A stretch of 64,000 nt of DNA from JALHNI01 sp965229305 (GTDB lineage Bacteria > Acidobacteriota > Terriglobia > Bryobacterales > Bryobacteraceae), in assembly GCA_965229305.1 (NCBI GenBank), contig CBDDIZ010000029.1, positions 62,001 to 126,000 on the forward strand, given 5' to 3'. Shown here piece by piece: positions 28,002 to 34,844 of the stretch. Positions within the stretch are counted from its first letter, which is position 1, and each line of letters opens with the position of its first letter. The translations under genes were made by a program, and so were the position numbers. The notes under the pieces are model-generated. The model worked only from the letters and a program-made list of their open reading frames with translations. It did no database searches and was not told the DNA's origin.

Positions 28002-28142
28002 ATGACCCAGGCCAACAATGCTCCCAAGAAATGCTGCGACAAATGCACTTGCGAAGAATGCAAGGGGCCGACTTGCACCTGTGACCGTACCAAGAAATGC
28101 GGTTGCAACTGCGGATGCGGCTGCCCCTGCTGCGAAGCCTAA
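28002..28142 (+). CDS. Metallothionein-like cysteine-rich protein (46 aa)
   Basis: 46 residues with 14 cysteines (30 percent) at positions 11, 12, 15, 17, 20, 25, 27, 33, 35, 37, 39, 41, 43 and 44, mostly as CxC and CC pairs. The centre reads CCDKCTCEECKGPTCTC and the tail CGCNCGCGCPCC. There is no His and no aromatic residue. This is the composition of a metallothionein, which would sequester Cu(I), Zn, Cd or Hg as thiolate clusters in the cytoplasm. A strong AGGAGGG lies at 27991-27997, four bases before the ATG. It sits directly under the MerR-type promoter. Its layout does not resemble the cyanobacterial SmtA pattern I know. The 3' part overlaps merR in another frame. Confidence 0.85.
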   Translation: MTQANNAPKKCCDKCTCEECKGPTCTCDRTKKCGCNCGCGCPCCEA

Positions 28143-28536
28143 GACGATCGCCCAAGCGGCGCGCGAGGCGGGAGTACATGTCGAGACGGTTCGTTATTAC
28201 GAGCGGCTCGGCCTGATTCCCCGCCCCGCGGCCCGCGGGTCCTATCGTCACTATCCGGAAGCGACGATCGAGCGGATTCGGTCGATCAAGCGGGCGCAGG
28301 ACTTCGGGTTCAGCTTACGAGAGATCGATGAGCTGTACACGATGGTGGCGACTGACGCGAAGTCGTGCCAGGAGATGTGCGCCCTCGTGGACCAAAAGGT
28401 GCGCGAGATCGAGGCGCGGATCGAGTCGTTGAGGGGACTGCGGGATGAGTTGAAGGGTCTGGTGGCGAAGTCGCGACGGTCTGGACCGGCGTCGAATTGC
28501 CAGGTTTACCAGGCGTTCGGGAAGCCGCGAGCCTGA
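28081..28536 (+). CDS. MerR-family metal-responsive regulator
   Basis: 151 residues from the GTG at 28081. The winged-helix domain reads KTIAQAAREAGVHVETVRYYERLGLIP and the wing region SYRHYPEATIERI (in pieces); a coiled-coil dimerisation helix follows (VDQKVREIEARIESLRGLRDELKG). Metal-ligand candidates are C96 and C100 in KSCQEMC and C140 in SNCQVYQ; C96 and C140 sit where mercury MerR has its first and last Cys, while the middle Cys is lacking. All plausible starts lie inside the metallothionein gene: GTG 28081 overlaps it by 62 bases, ATG 28018 by 125. It probably activates the promoter at 27950, making a self-contained metal-response unit. Confidence 0.88.
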   Translation: MTVPRNAVATADAAAPAAKPKTIAQAAREAGVHVETVRYYERLGLIPRPAARGSYRHYPEATIERIRSIKRAQDFGFSLREIDELYTMVATDAKSCQEMCALVDQKVREIEARIESLRGLRDELKGLVAKSRRSGPASNCQVYQAFGKPRA

Positions 28537-28568
28537 AGGGGACACTGGGGTAGCGTCCCCACGGCTCG
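28528..28568. terminator. Two-step hairpin between merR and aroF
   Basis: Outer stem CGAGCC (28528-28533) with GGCTCG (28563-28568) and inner stem GGGGAC (28538-28543) with GTCCCC (28555-28560). It spans the merR stop and lies 12 bases before the convergent aroF stop. There is no U-tract, so termination is plausible but unproven. Confidence 0.4.
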
Positions 28569-28580
28569 AGTTTCAATGAG

Positions 28581-29630
28581 TTAGGCGAGGGCCAGGGCGG
28601 GCCGGGAGGCGCGCCAGAGGTCGACGTAGGGCTTGAGCATCTGCATCATGTCGTCGAACTCGTCGAGGCTCAAGGACTGGGCGCCGTCGCTCCAGGCTTT
28701 ATCGGGCTGCGGATGAGCTTCGACGATCAAACCGTCGGCGCCGATGGCGATCGCGGCGCGGGCGACCGGAGCAACGAGCGAGCGCTTGCCGGTGGCGTGG
28801 CTGGGGTCGACGACGACGGGCAGATGGGTGAGTTCGTTCAGGACGGCGACGGCGGCGAGGTCGCAGGTGTTGCGCGTGGCGGTTTCGAAGGTGCGGATGC
28901 CGCGTTCGCAGAAGATGACGTTGGGGTTGCCGTGGCCGACGATGTATTCGGCCGCCATGAGCCATTCTTTGATGGTGGAACTGAGTCCGCGCTTGAGCAG
29001 GACGGGCCGCGAGGAGCGTCCGAGGGCCTTGAGAAGGGCGAAGTTCTGCATGTTGCGCGAGCCGACCTGGAAGAGGTCCGTGTACTGTTCGACGAGTGCG
29101 ACGTCGGAGTCCGTCATGACTTCGGTGACGATCGCGAGGCCGGTGCGTTCGCGGGCGCGGGCGAGGAGGGCGAGTCCGTCTTCGGCGAGGCCTTGGAACT
29201 CGTAGGGCGAGGTGCGGGGTTTGAAGGCGCCGCCGCGAAGGATACGGGCGCCGGCGGCGGCGACGCGTTCGGCGGTTTCCATGATCTGGGCTTCGGATTC
29301 GACGGAGCAGGGTCCGGCCATGACGATGGGGGTGTCGCCGCCGACCTCGATGTCACCGGCGGGCGACGGGATGCGAACGATGGTGCGCTCTTCGCGGAAC
29401 TCGCGGCTGACGAACTTGTAGGGGGCGGAGATGCGGACAGCTTTCTCGACCTGGGGCATGGCGCGAAGCGAGTCCAGGCATGCGGTGAGGTCGCCGCCGA
29501 CGCCGACCGCGCCGATGACCGACCTCTCTTCGCCAGAGCTGGCGTGAATTTTGTAGCCGAATCCGCGGATCCGGTCGCAAACTTCCTCGACCTGAGTCGA
29601 TGTTGCATTTTTCTTCAGTGAAACGATCAT
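28581..29630 (-). CDS. aroF: 3-Deoxy-7-phosphoheptulonate synthase (DAHP synthase)
   Basis: 349 residues. It joins phosphoenolpyruvate and erythrose 4-phosphate in the first step of aromatic amino acid synthesis. The N-terminal ferredoxin-like regulatory domain spans about residues 1-70 (MIVSLKKNATSTQVEEVCDRI). The TIM barrel starts near residue 95 with IVMAGPCSVESEAQ and shows GARILRGGAFKPRTSPYEFQG in pieces, EVMTDSDVAL, VGSRNMQNF, KRGLSSTIKEW, IFCERGIRTFE and VDPSHATGKRS. This is a type I-beta enzyme of the AroF/AroH type. It is preceded by a leader peptide rich in aromatic residues and a mutually exclusive hairpin set, so its expression is probably controlled by attenuation. Confidence 0.95.
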   Translation of the reverse strand: MIVSLKKNATSTQVEEVCDRIRGFGYKIHASSGEERSVIGAVGVGGDLTACLDSLRAMPQVEKAVRISAPYKFVSREFREERTIVRIPSPAGDIEVGGDTPIVMAGPCSVESEAQIMETAERVAAAGARILRGGAFKPRTSPYEFQGLAEDGLALLARARERTGLAIVTEVMTDSDVALVEQYTDLFQVGSRNMQNFALLKALGRSSRPVLLKRGLSSTIKEWLMAAEYIVGHGNPNVIFCERGIRTFETATRNTCDLAAVAVLNELTHLPVVVDPSHATGKRSLVAPVARAAIAIGADGLIVEAHPQPDKAWSDGAQSLSLDEFDDMMQMLKPYVDLWRASRPALALA

Positions 29631-29660
29631 GGTTTAACCCTTCCTTCCGGATCCAAAAGC

Positions 29661-29698
29661 AAATCGGCCCACTTGGCTTGCGCCGAGTGGGCCGATTT
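29661..29698 (-). terminator. Attenuator (intrinsic terminator) in the aroF leader
   Basis: On the minus strand a 17-bp stem (arms 29698-29682 and 29677-29661, one mismatch) with loop GCAA is followed by GCTTTTGG, a short U-tract. It lies 31 bases before the aroF ATG and after the leader peptide stop, exactly where a transcription attenuator would be. The 5' arm can alternatively pair with leader codons, see 29743-29772. Confidence 0.82.
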
Positions 29699-29722
29699 TG
29701 CGTTTTCTTTGTGTTTTTCGTT

Positions 29723-29806
29723 TTAGCGAATCGCACCGCAAGCCACTCGGACGCTCTGGTTGCTAAACCAGAAGCGGTAACCGACGTAGCTAAAGTAGCG
29801 GGGCAT
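29723..29806 (-). CDS. Aromatic-rich leader peptide of aroF (27 aa)
   Basis: 27 codons. The first 14 residues are MPRYFSYVGYRFWF: seven aromatics (Tyr 4, 7, 10; Phe 5, 12, 14; Trp 13) among residues 4-14. The peptide ends at a TAA before the terminator hairpin. A short peptide rich in the end products of the pathway, placed between a promoter and an attenuator, is the classical control peptide: when charged Tyr, Phe or Trp tRNA is scarce the ribosome stalls on these codons. It has no obvious ribosome site; the promoter -10 lies 12 bases upstream, so the mRNA begins only a few bases before the ATG. Confidence 0.85.
   Translation of the reverse strand: MPRYFSYVGYRFWFSNQSVRVACGAIR
29743..29772 (-). 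promoter_or_regulatory. Pause hairpin and antiterminator segment of the aroF leader
   Basis: On the minus strand TCTGGTT (29772-29766) pairs with AACCAGA (29761-29755); the 5' arm covers the Phe-Trp-Phe codons. Directly after it, GCGTCCGAGTGG (29754-29743) can pair with CCACTCGGCGC (29690-29680), the 5' arm of the terminator, over 11 bp with one bulged base. Pairing there would prevent the terminator. This is the arrangement expected for ribosome-mediated attenuation. Confidence 0.75.
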
Positions 29807-29818
29807 GTACGAAATCGA

Positions 29819-29848
29819 AGGATACGGGGAGGCGGGGCGGCGTGTCAA
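29819..29848 (-). promoter_or_regulatory. Promoter of the aroF leader transcript
   Basis: Minus strand: consensus -35 TTGACA (29848-29843), an 18-bp spacer, and -10 TATCCT (29824-29819). The expected start site is near 29812, about six bases before the leader peptide ATG. Confidence 0.75.
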
Positions 29849-29859
29849 GGCCCAGGCGG

Positions 29860-29974
29860 AAAGAAAAACGCCCATCTTTTGAGGGATGGGCGTTTGTCGA
29901 ACCCTGGGATTGCCAGGTGATGTTCAATGGGAGAATCGATTTCAACGGATTTGCGACCGCTAAAATCTTCGGTT
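29860..29974 (-). ncRNA. Candidate small RNA between its own promoter and terminator
   Basis: About 115 bases on the minus strand lie between a good promoter (29981-30009) and a strong intrinsic terminator: stem 29895-29885 with 29876-29866, 11 perfect pairs, followed by TTTTTCTTT. Within it two small hairpins can form (CTTCG with CGAAG at the 5' end, CCTGG with CCAGG in the middle). There is no ATG or GTG codon followed by a closed frame before the terminator, so it is probably noncoding. It ends just before the aroF promoter and may simply insulate it. I do not recognise the RNA; it does not look like 4.5S or tmRNA. Confidence 0.55.
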
Positions 29975-29980
29975 GATCGA

Positions 29981-30009
29981 AGTGTAAGACCTTGGCCGGG
30001 GGAAGTCAA
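29981..30009 (-). promoter_or_regulatory. Promoter of the candidate small RNA
   Basis: Minus strand: -35 TTGACT (30009-30004), 17-bp spacer, -10 TACACT (29986-29981). Predicted start near 29974 at an A. This is one of the best sigma-70-like promoters in the window. Confidence 0.65.
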
Positions 30010-30332
30010 CAGGATTCTCGGGCGAAAGCGCATTGAGCATAAACAGCTGATTACACGATGGTTAGCAAAGATTTCCAAAATGGGACTTTCGGCCAGACCG
30101 GCCGAAAAAGCGCATCCCAAGCACGGGCCGCTGCCTGCAAGCCGCGCAAAAAACGCGGTTTATCGCTTTCGCCTCAAGAGCATCCGGAGAGTGGCGGCTG
30201 CGAGGGGGAAAATGTGCGAAAACCTCAGTTTTTCTCACTTTTCTCACAGGCGGGAGCGTCCGGGCGAGGACTTCTTCAACATTAACGCCGCTTAATCCGA
30301 TGGTCGGAGCCGGGGCGGGATAAACTGAACCC
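30010..30332. other. Intergenic region before the histidine kinase
   Basis: No convincing gene on either strand. It contains short palindromes (TTTCGGCC with GGCCGAAA around 30087-30107, and CCGCG with CGCGG around 30143-30160) and AT-richer sequence than its surroundings. Near its end TAAACT (30321-30326) lies six bases before the GTG of the histidine kinase, fitting the short-spacing -10 pattern seen elsewhere. Confidence 0.5.
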
Positions 30333-31787
30333 GTGGCCGAACGGTTTGGTCAGCGATTCTCGGACCTGCTTCCCCGCCCCCGATTGCGGCGGCGGACGCA
30401 GGCGTTGCTTTCTTCAGCAGCGCCGTCGCCGATTTGGCGGTTTCCGTCGCTCGCCGGGTTGTTCGGGAATCTCAAGGTGCGGCCGAAGTTCATGGTGCTG
30501 CACAACCTGTTCTTCGTGCTGCTGACGGCTACGATCTATTTTTCGCTGGTGCCGTTCATCGAGCAGAGGATCAACGCGGCGCGGGCGCGCGAGGAAGCGA
30601 TTCTGATTCGGGCGTTCATGCAGGGCCGGGTGCCGGCGGAGTACCCGCTGATGGGGGGAACGGCGCAGGAACTGCAAATGCCGGCCGAGGCGCAGGGATT
30701 CTTGGTGGACTATCCGCTGGCGGCGTATCGGCACCATCAGGAAGCGCGGGAGTTTCTCTTCCGGCGGCTACCGGAGGCCGGCCGGTATGAGCGGGTGGAG
30801 TTTCCGTCGGAGGTCTACGACTCATTTACCCGACGCGTGCGGCTGACGCTGTTTTTCGTGCTGGGAGTGATTTACCTGCTGTCGGTGCTGGGGCTGGAAC
30901 TGCTCATCATGCCGCGCTATGTCTACTCTCGGATCCGCATGATGCTGGATGCAGACCGGGCCGTGCGCGAGAATCGGCGCGAGGACGAGATTATCGATCC
31001 GGATCGAGTTCTGGACGATGAGATCGGGCAGATTATGCATTCGCGCAACGTCACGGTGATGGCGCTGCGGCAGCATGAAGACGAGTTGGCCAAGGCGCTG
31101 GAGTCGCTGGAAGCGCAGGATCGGCTGGCGTCGCTGGGCTTGCTATCGGCCTCGGTGGCGCACGAGCTGAACACGCCGTTGGCGGTGCTGCTCGGCTCGC
31201 TCGAGCAGATGGCGGAGCAGCCTTGCGACGCGCCGTCGCGGCAACGGCTGGACCGCATGTTGCGCGTGGCGCAGCGCATCAAGAAAATCAGCGAAAGCCT
31301 GATCGACTTTGCGCGCGTGCGGCGCGATGTCTTTGAGCCGGTGCGTCTGCAGCCGTTGATCGAAGAGGCGTGGGACCTGGTGGGGATCGACGAGAAGGCG
31401 GCTTCCGTACGCTTCAAGAACTCGGTGGGGCTGGTGGATACGGCGATGGGCAGCGCCGACCGGCTGGTGCAGGTGTTCGTGAATCTGCTGCGGAACGCGC
31501 TGAACGCGATCAAGCCCGGCGGGCATATCGAGGTCCGAAGTTTTCTGACGATCGAGGGCGGGCGCCGCTGGCTTCACTTGAACGTGGAAGACGACGGCCC
31601 CGGGATTCCGGCGGATGTGCTGCCCGCCATTTTCGACGCCTTTGTGAGTACGCGGCTTGATTCGCGCGGGACAGGATTGGGATTGACGATTGCGGAAGGC
31701 ATTATCAGCCAGCATGGCGGTACAATCTCAGCATCCAATCGTGCTTCCGGCGGAGCTTGCCTCGAGGTGAAACTGCCGGCTGCTTAA
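30333..31787 (+). CDS. Membrane sensor histidine kinase
   Basis: 484 residues from a GTG start. Two transmembrane segments (about residues 52-75, VLHNLFFVLLTATIYFSLVP, and 170-195, LTLFFVLGVIYLLSVLGLELL in part) enclose a periplasmic sensor loop of about 100 residues. A HAMP-like linker leads to the H-box SVAHELNTPLAVLLGSL, whose His is phosphorylated. The ATPase domain has VNLLRNALNAI (N box), DDGPGIP (G1) and GTGLGLTIAEGII (G2). It ends three bases before its response regulator. The stimulus is unknown. A -10-like TAAACT six bases before the GTG suggests a leaderless mRNA. Confidence 0.92.
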   Translation: MAERFGQRFSDLLPRPRLRRRTQALLSSAAPSPIWRFPSLAGLFGNLKVRPKFMVLHNLFFVLLTATIYFSLVPFIEQRINAARAREEAILIRAFMQGRVPAEYPLMGGTAQELQMPAEAQGFLVDYPLAAYRHHQEAREFLFRRLPEAGRYERVEFPSEVYDSFTRRVRLTLFFVLGVIYLLSVLGLELLIMPRYVYSRIRMMLDADRAVRENRREDEIIDPDRVLDDEIGQIMHSRNVTVMALRQHEDELAKALESLEAQDRLASLGLLSASVAHELNTPLAVLLGSLEQMAEQPCDAPSRQRLDRMLRVAQRIKKISESLIDFARVRRDVFEPVRLQPLIEEAWDLVGIDEKAASVRFKNSVGLVDTAMGSADRLVQVFVNLLRNALNAIKPGGHIEVRSFLTIEGGRRWLHLNVEDDGPGIPADVLPAIFDAFVSTRLDSRGTGLGLTIAEGIISQHGGTISASNRASGGACLEVKLPAA

Positions 31788-31790
31788 CCC

Positions 31791-32426
31791 ATGAGTACTG
31801 ACGCGCTCCAACCGATCGATGCTTCTCTAGTCGACATCGTTGTGCTTGATGACGACAGCGATTTTCGCCAATATCTGGATGACTTTCTGCGCGAGGAGGG
31901 CGGGTTCGCCGTGCGTACCTGCGCGACTCCCGAGGCTCTCTACGAAGCCTGCGACACGCGGCTGCCCGACATTATCCTGCTCGACATGAAGATGGGCGAG
32001 GCGTCCGGCGACCAGGTGATCGAACAACTGTTCGCGCGCTGGCCGGGGCTGTGCGTGGTGGTAATTACGGGCTATCCGTCGCTCGAAGACATGCGCGCGA
32101 CTTTCAAGCTGAAGGTGTTCGACTATCTGGCGAAGCCGTTCTCGATCGCGCATCTGCGGCAGACGCTGCGGAACGCAATTGAGACGTTCGGCTTCGGACG
32201 CGCGCTGCAGGACCGCTTGCGCGAGCGGTTGGGGCACCGTTTGAAGCTGATGCGCGTGGAGCGGGACTGGTCTTTGAAACAGATTGCGACGATGACGCGG
32301 TTGAGCGTGTCGCAGATTTCGTCGATCGAACGCGGGGCGCATTTACCGTCCATGGAATCGCTGATTGCGATTGCGCGGGCGTTTGGCAAGAAGCCATCGG
32401 AGATATTGGGGGCGATCGAGTTCTAG
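31791..32426 (+). CDS. Response regulator with C-terminal XRE-type helix-turn-helix
   Basis: 211 residues. The receiver domain (about 1-125) shows VVLDDDSDF (acidic pair), the phospho-acceptor in DIILLDMKMGEA, VVVITGYPS and the Lys of DYLAKPFS. Residues 145-205 form an XRE/Cro helix-turn-helix: LMRVERDWSLKQIATMTRLS, VSQISSIERGAHLPSMESL. OmpR, NarL or NtrC outputs are usual for receivers; an XRE output is uncommon. It pairs with the histidine kinase upstream. Its last four bases overlap the convergent transposase gene. Confidence 0.9.
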   Translation: MSTDALQPIDASLVDIVVLDDDSDFRQYLDDFLREEGGFAVRTCATPEALYEACDTRLPDIILLDMKMGEASGDQVIEQLFARWPGLCVVVITGYPSLEDMRATFKLKVFDYLAKPFSIAHLRQTLRNAIETFGFGRALQDRLRERLGHRLKLMRVERDWSLKQIATMTRLSVSQISSIERGAHLPSMESLIAIARAFGKKPSEILGAIEF

Positions 32427-33097
32427 CTGCCGCGGGCGCGGACTGTCTTGGGGGATGTGGCGGCGCGAATGAGCCGGGTGGGCGTGGCGAGGTCGCGGGC
32501 GTGGGTGGCGACGCGGACGCTGACCAGCCAACCGGACCAGTGGGTATCGTCGTGGGCGGTGAAGCCGAATTCCTGTCGCCAACGGTCCAGGTAGAGCTTG
32601 ACGGTGGCGTGATGGCGCTTGCCCGTGATGGTGGCGTGGGGTTGATTGGCGTGATGCGCAGCGGCGCTGGAGTAGGGATAGAGGTGGGCGTGGCGTTCGG
32701 GACGGTCGGCGGTGGGGTTGCGTTCGATGTAGAGGAGCGTTTCGCAGTACTGCGTGGTGGAGGTGATCAGCTTGGCGCGGAAGTGGTGGTGCCAGAGGTG
32801 GCCAGCGGTTTGCGAGAGGCGGTGCATGTAGCGGGCGTGCTGGCTCTGAAGGTGCTGCATGAGGCGCGAGATGGCGCCGCGGCGGAGAGGCTCGAGCAGG
32901 AAGTGCACGTGGTTGGGCATGAGGCAAAAGGCATGGATGCGCACTTTGTAGCGGCGCGCGAGGACGTCAAGGCGATCGAGGTAGAGGATGTAGTCGGAGG
33001 GGCGGAGGAAGGTCGGTTGCCGGCGGGAGCCGCGTTGGTAGACGTGGAAGACTTGACGGCACTTCCAGTGGCGGATGCGAGGAGAGGTCGATCGCAC
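32423..33097 (-). CDS. REP-associated tyrosine transposase (Y1/IS200-like, RAYT)
   Basis: 224 residues. The Y1 HUH nuclease site is H63-V-H65 in CLMPNHVHFLLEP and the catalytic tyrosine is probably Y123 in LLYIERNP. The N-terminal block VFHVYQRGSRRQPTFLRPSDYILYLDRL (in part) is typical of RAYT single-copy transposases rather than mobile IS200 copies. RAYTs cut and move REP palindromes. The 500 bases upstream contain several strong hairpins (see 33098-33599) that might be their substrate, which is inference. It converges on the XRE regulator with a four-base overlap. Confidence 0.88.
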   Translation of the reverse strand: MRSTSPRIRHWKCRQVFHVYQRGSRRQPTFLRPSDYILYLDRLDVLARRYKVRIHAFCLMPNHVHFLLEPLRRGAISRLMQHLQSQHARYMHRLSQTAGHLWHHHFRAKLITSTTQYCETLLYIERNPTADRPERHAHLYPYSSAAAHHANQPHATITGKRHHATVKLYLDRWRQEFGFTAHDDTHWSGWLVSVRVATHARDLATPTRLIRAATSPKTVRARGS

Positions 33098-33599
33098 GTT
33101 AGATAGTGGGTTGACGGGGGGATTATTCTCATATTTTTTTCTTGGGGGTGGGGCGAGTTGTTGGGAGCCGTGGTCCGACTCGCGTCTAAGTCTTTTGACT
33201 TGAGTGACTTGGGACGATGTAAGTCGATTGATGCGGTAACGAGGCGGATGCAGATCAAGCAGAAGTCTTTCTTTATCAGTACGTTACACATCAGAAATGG
33301 CAACCTGACACCGTTCAAACAGCGACAATCTGCCGGCAATTGACTGATTCTGTGAGACTTACGAATGAGTCGGACACGGTGGCGGAGGGGGAGGACTCCC
33401 CACCTTCTGTCAAGAGTTGAAGTTGGTTTGTTTGACGGGGGCTTCGCCCCTGCGACCCCAGGATTTATCGCTTTCGGGTAGACTGGTCGCGCGGAAGGGG
33501 CGACGCGAGTCGCCCCACCAGTCCACACTCAAGTCGACGCTCAGGTTGCATCCCTGCAGAGCCCTATCCTCCGCTTGAGCGTTTTGATTGTAGCCTGCG
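33098..33599. other. Noncoding 500 bp between RAYT and IS110 with several hairpins
   Basis: No gene is convincing here on either strand. The interval contains at least three GC-rich hairpins: 33378-33404 (GGGGAG with CTCCCC core), 33438-33450 (GGGGC with GCCCC) and the large one at 33481-33523. They are candidates for REP-like elements of the neighbouring RAYT or for the noncoding end of the IS110 element. I could not place the element boundary. Confidence 0.5.
33481..33523. repeat. Large bulged hairpin, REP-like or IS110-end structure
   Basis: Outer stem GACTGGT (33481-33487) with ACCAGTC (33517-33523), a nine-base one-sided bulge (33488-33496), inner stem GGGGCGAC (33497-33504) with GTCGCCCC (33509-33516) and loop GCGA: 15 pairs in all. 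Such bulged palindromes are typical of REP elements served by RAYT transposases, though only one copy is recognised here. Confidence 0.5.
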
Positions 33600-34844
33600 T
33601 TATGCCGATTCGGCGAGTGCCGGCTTACCGAAGGCCGGATCGTAGAGTGTGCCGGCTTGCAGCATGGCGATGAGGACGGCGAGCAGGCGATCTGTCACGC
33701 CGCGTAGCGCACGGCCATGACTATGCCCCTTAGCGCGGAGTTGCTGATACTGCCGCTGACTGCGTTCATCATGTTGCGCACTGACGCGTGCCCAGTGATA
33801 AAACGCATTGCGCAAACGTATGTTGCAACCTCGCCGCATCAGAACGACGCGGCTCTTCCCACTGCGGCGAGTAATGGGCGCTGCGCCGCCATAACTGCGG
33901 AGCGCATGATAGTCTCGATCCTGGATGGCTTCCGATGCCTCCGCGAGCATCGTGGCGGCTGCGACTCGACCCACTCCCGGCAAGGACAGGATGATAGCGG
34001 CGTCACGATGCTCATTGAGCTGCCCCGGTTCGCTGAGTTCGTTGAGGATCTCCGTAATCCGCGCCGCGACTTGTTCGCGCTGCTCGCGCAACCGCCGGAG
34101 CAACGGCAGCAGGAACAGCACGTGCTCGCTGGCGGCCTCCGCCGCGCCTGGCGCCAGGTATAACGCGGGTTCCCGCAGTTTCTTGAGCACATCGTCGGCG
34201 GTGTGGCGGCGAATGCGATGACTTCTCAGCAGTTCCTCGACCTTCTTCTGCTTGAGTTTGCCGGCCTGCGCCGGCACCGGCGCCCACTCGACCAGCGTCC
34301 AGAACCAGGGCTCGTCCACACCTGGGCACAAGTGCAGCATCTGAGGGTAATAGCGAACCAGCAGTTCGCGCAGTTGATGACCGAAGCGGACGGCTGTTTG
34401 CTGAAGATCCTCCTCGGTCTGCGACAGCTCACGTAGACGAATGATCAACGGGTCGTCTAGTTTGACACGCCGGAACAAGTGCATGTCCGTTCGCAGAGAA
34501 TCGGCCAGTACCAACGCGTCGAACTGATCGCTCTTTGATCCAGCCACACAGTGCCGGTCGCGGAAGCGATCCATCTGCTTGGGGTTCAACGCGAAGACGG
34601 CGAATCCTCGCTCCAGCAGGCTTTCCACCACCGCGCCGCGCGGTGTCTCGATCGAGATCGCTACGCGTCCGGGTTGATTTTCACTGAGCTTCAACAGGCG
34701 CTCGATGAACTGAGCGATGCCGCTGCCGCTGTGCTCGATGGAGCCTTGCGCCACCGCCTTCCGGTCTGGCTGCAACGCGCAGAATTCGTGGGCTTCCTTC
34801 GCCCAATCAATGCCTACCAACAATAACCAGTCTTCTTCTGGCAT
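33600..34844 (-). CDS. IS110-family transposase
   Basis: 414 residues; start at 34844 (MPEEDWLLLVGIDWAKEAHEF) because the RuvC-like domain begins at once. The DEDD acidic set is visible: D13 in VGIDWAKEAH, the Glu of ISIETPRG and the two Asp of DQFDALVLADSLR. The C-terminal Tnp domain has LSLPGVGRVAAATMLAEA and YGGAAPITRRSGKSR, which holds the conserved serine. IS110 recombinases are guided by a bridge RNA from the element's noncoding end, probably the 200 bases upstream (34845-35058). The element looks intact in its CDS. Ends and target site are not defined because IS110 elements lack terminal inverted repeats. Confidence 0.92.
   Translation of the reverse strand: MPEEDWLLLVGIDWAKEAHEFCALQPDRKAVAQGSIEHSGSGIAQFIERLLKLSENQPGRVAISIETPRGAVVESLLERGFAVFALNPKQMDRFRDRHCVAGSKSDQFDALVLADSLRTDMHLFRRVKLDDPLIIRLRELSQTEEDLQQTAVRFGHQLRELLVRYYPQMLHLCPGVDEPWFWTLVEWAPVPAQAGKLKQKKVEELLRSHRIRRHTADDVLKKLREPALYLAPGAAEAASEHVLFLLPLLRRLREQREQVAARITEILNELSEPGQLNEHRDAAIILSLPGVGRVAAATMLAEASEAIQDRDYHALRSYGGAAPITRRSGKSRVVLMRRGCNIRLRNAFYHWARVSAQHDERSQRQYQQLRAKGHSHGRALRGVTDRLLAVLIAMLQAGTLYDPAFGKPALAESA

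Noticed and set aside
29845..30120. A 91-codon frame on the minus strand across the small-RNA region
   Set aside because: It runs through a strong promoter and terminator, has no domain and no ribosome site, so the RNA interpretation fits better.
32501..33106. A 201-codon frame on the plus strand opposite RAYT
   Set aside because: Antisense to a protein with clear HUH and Tyr motifs; no features of its own.
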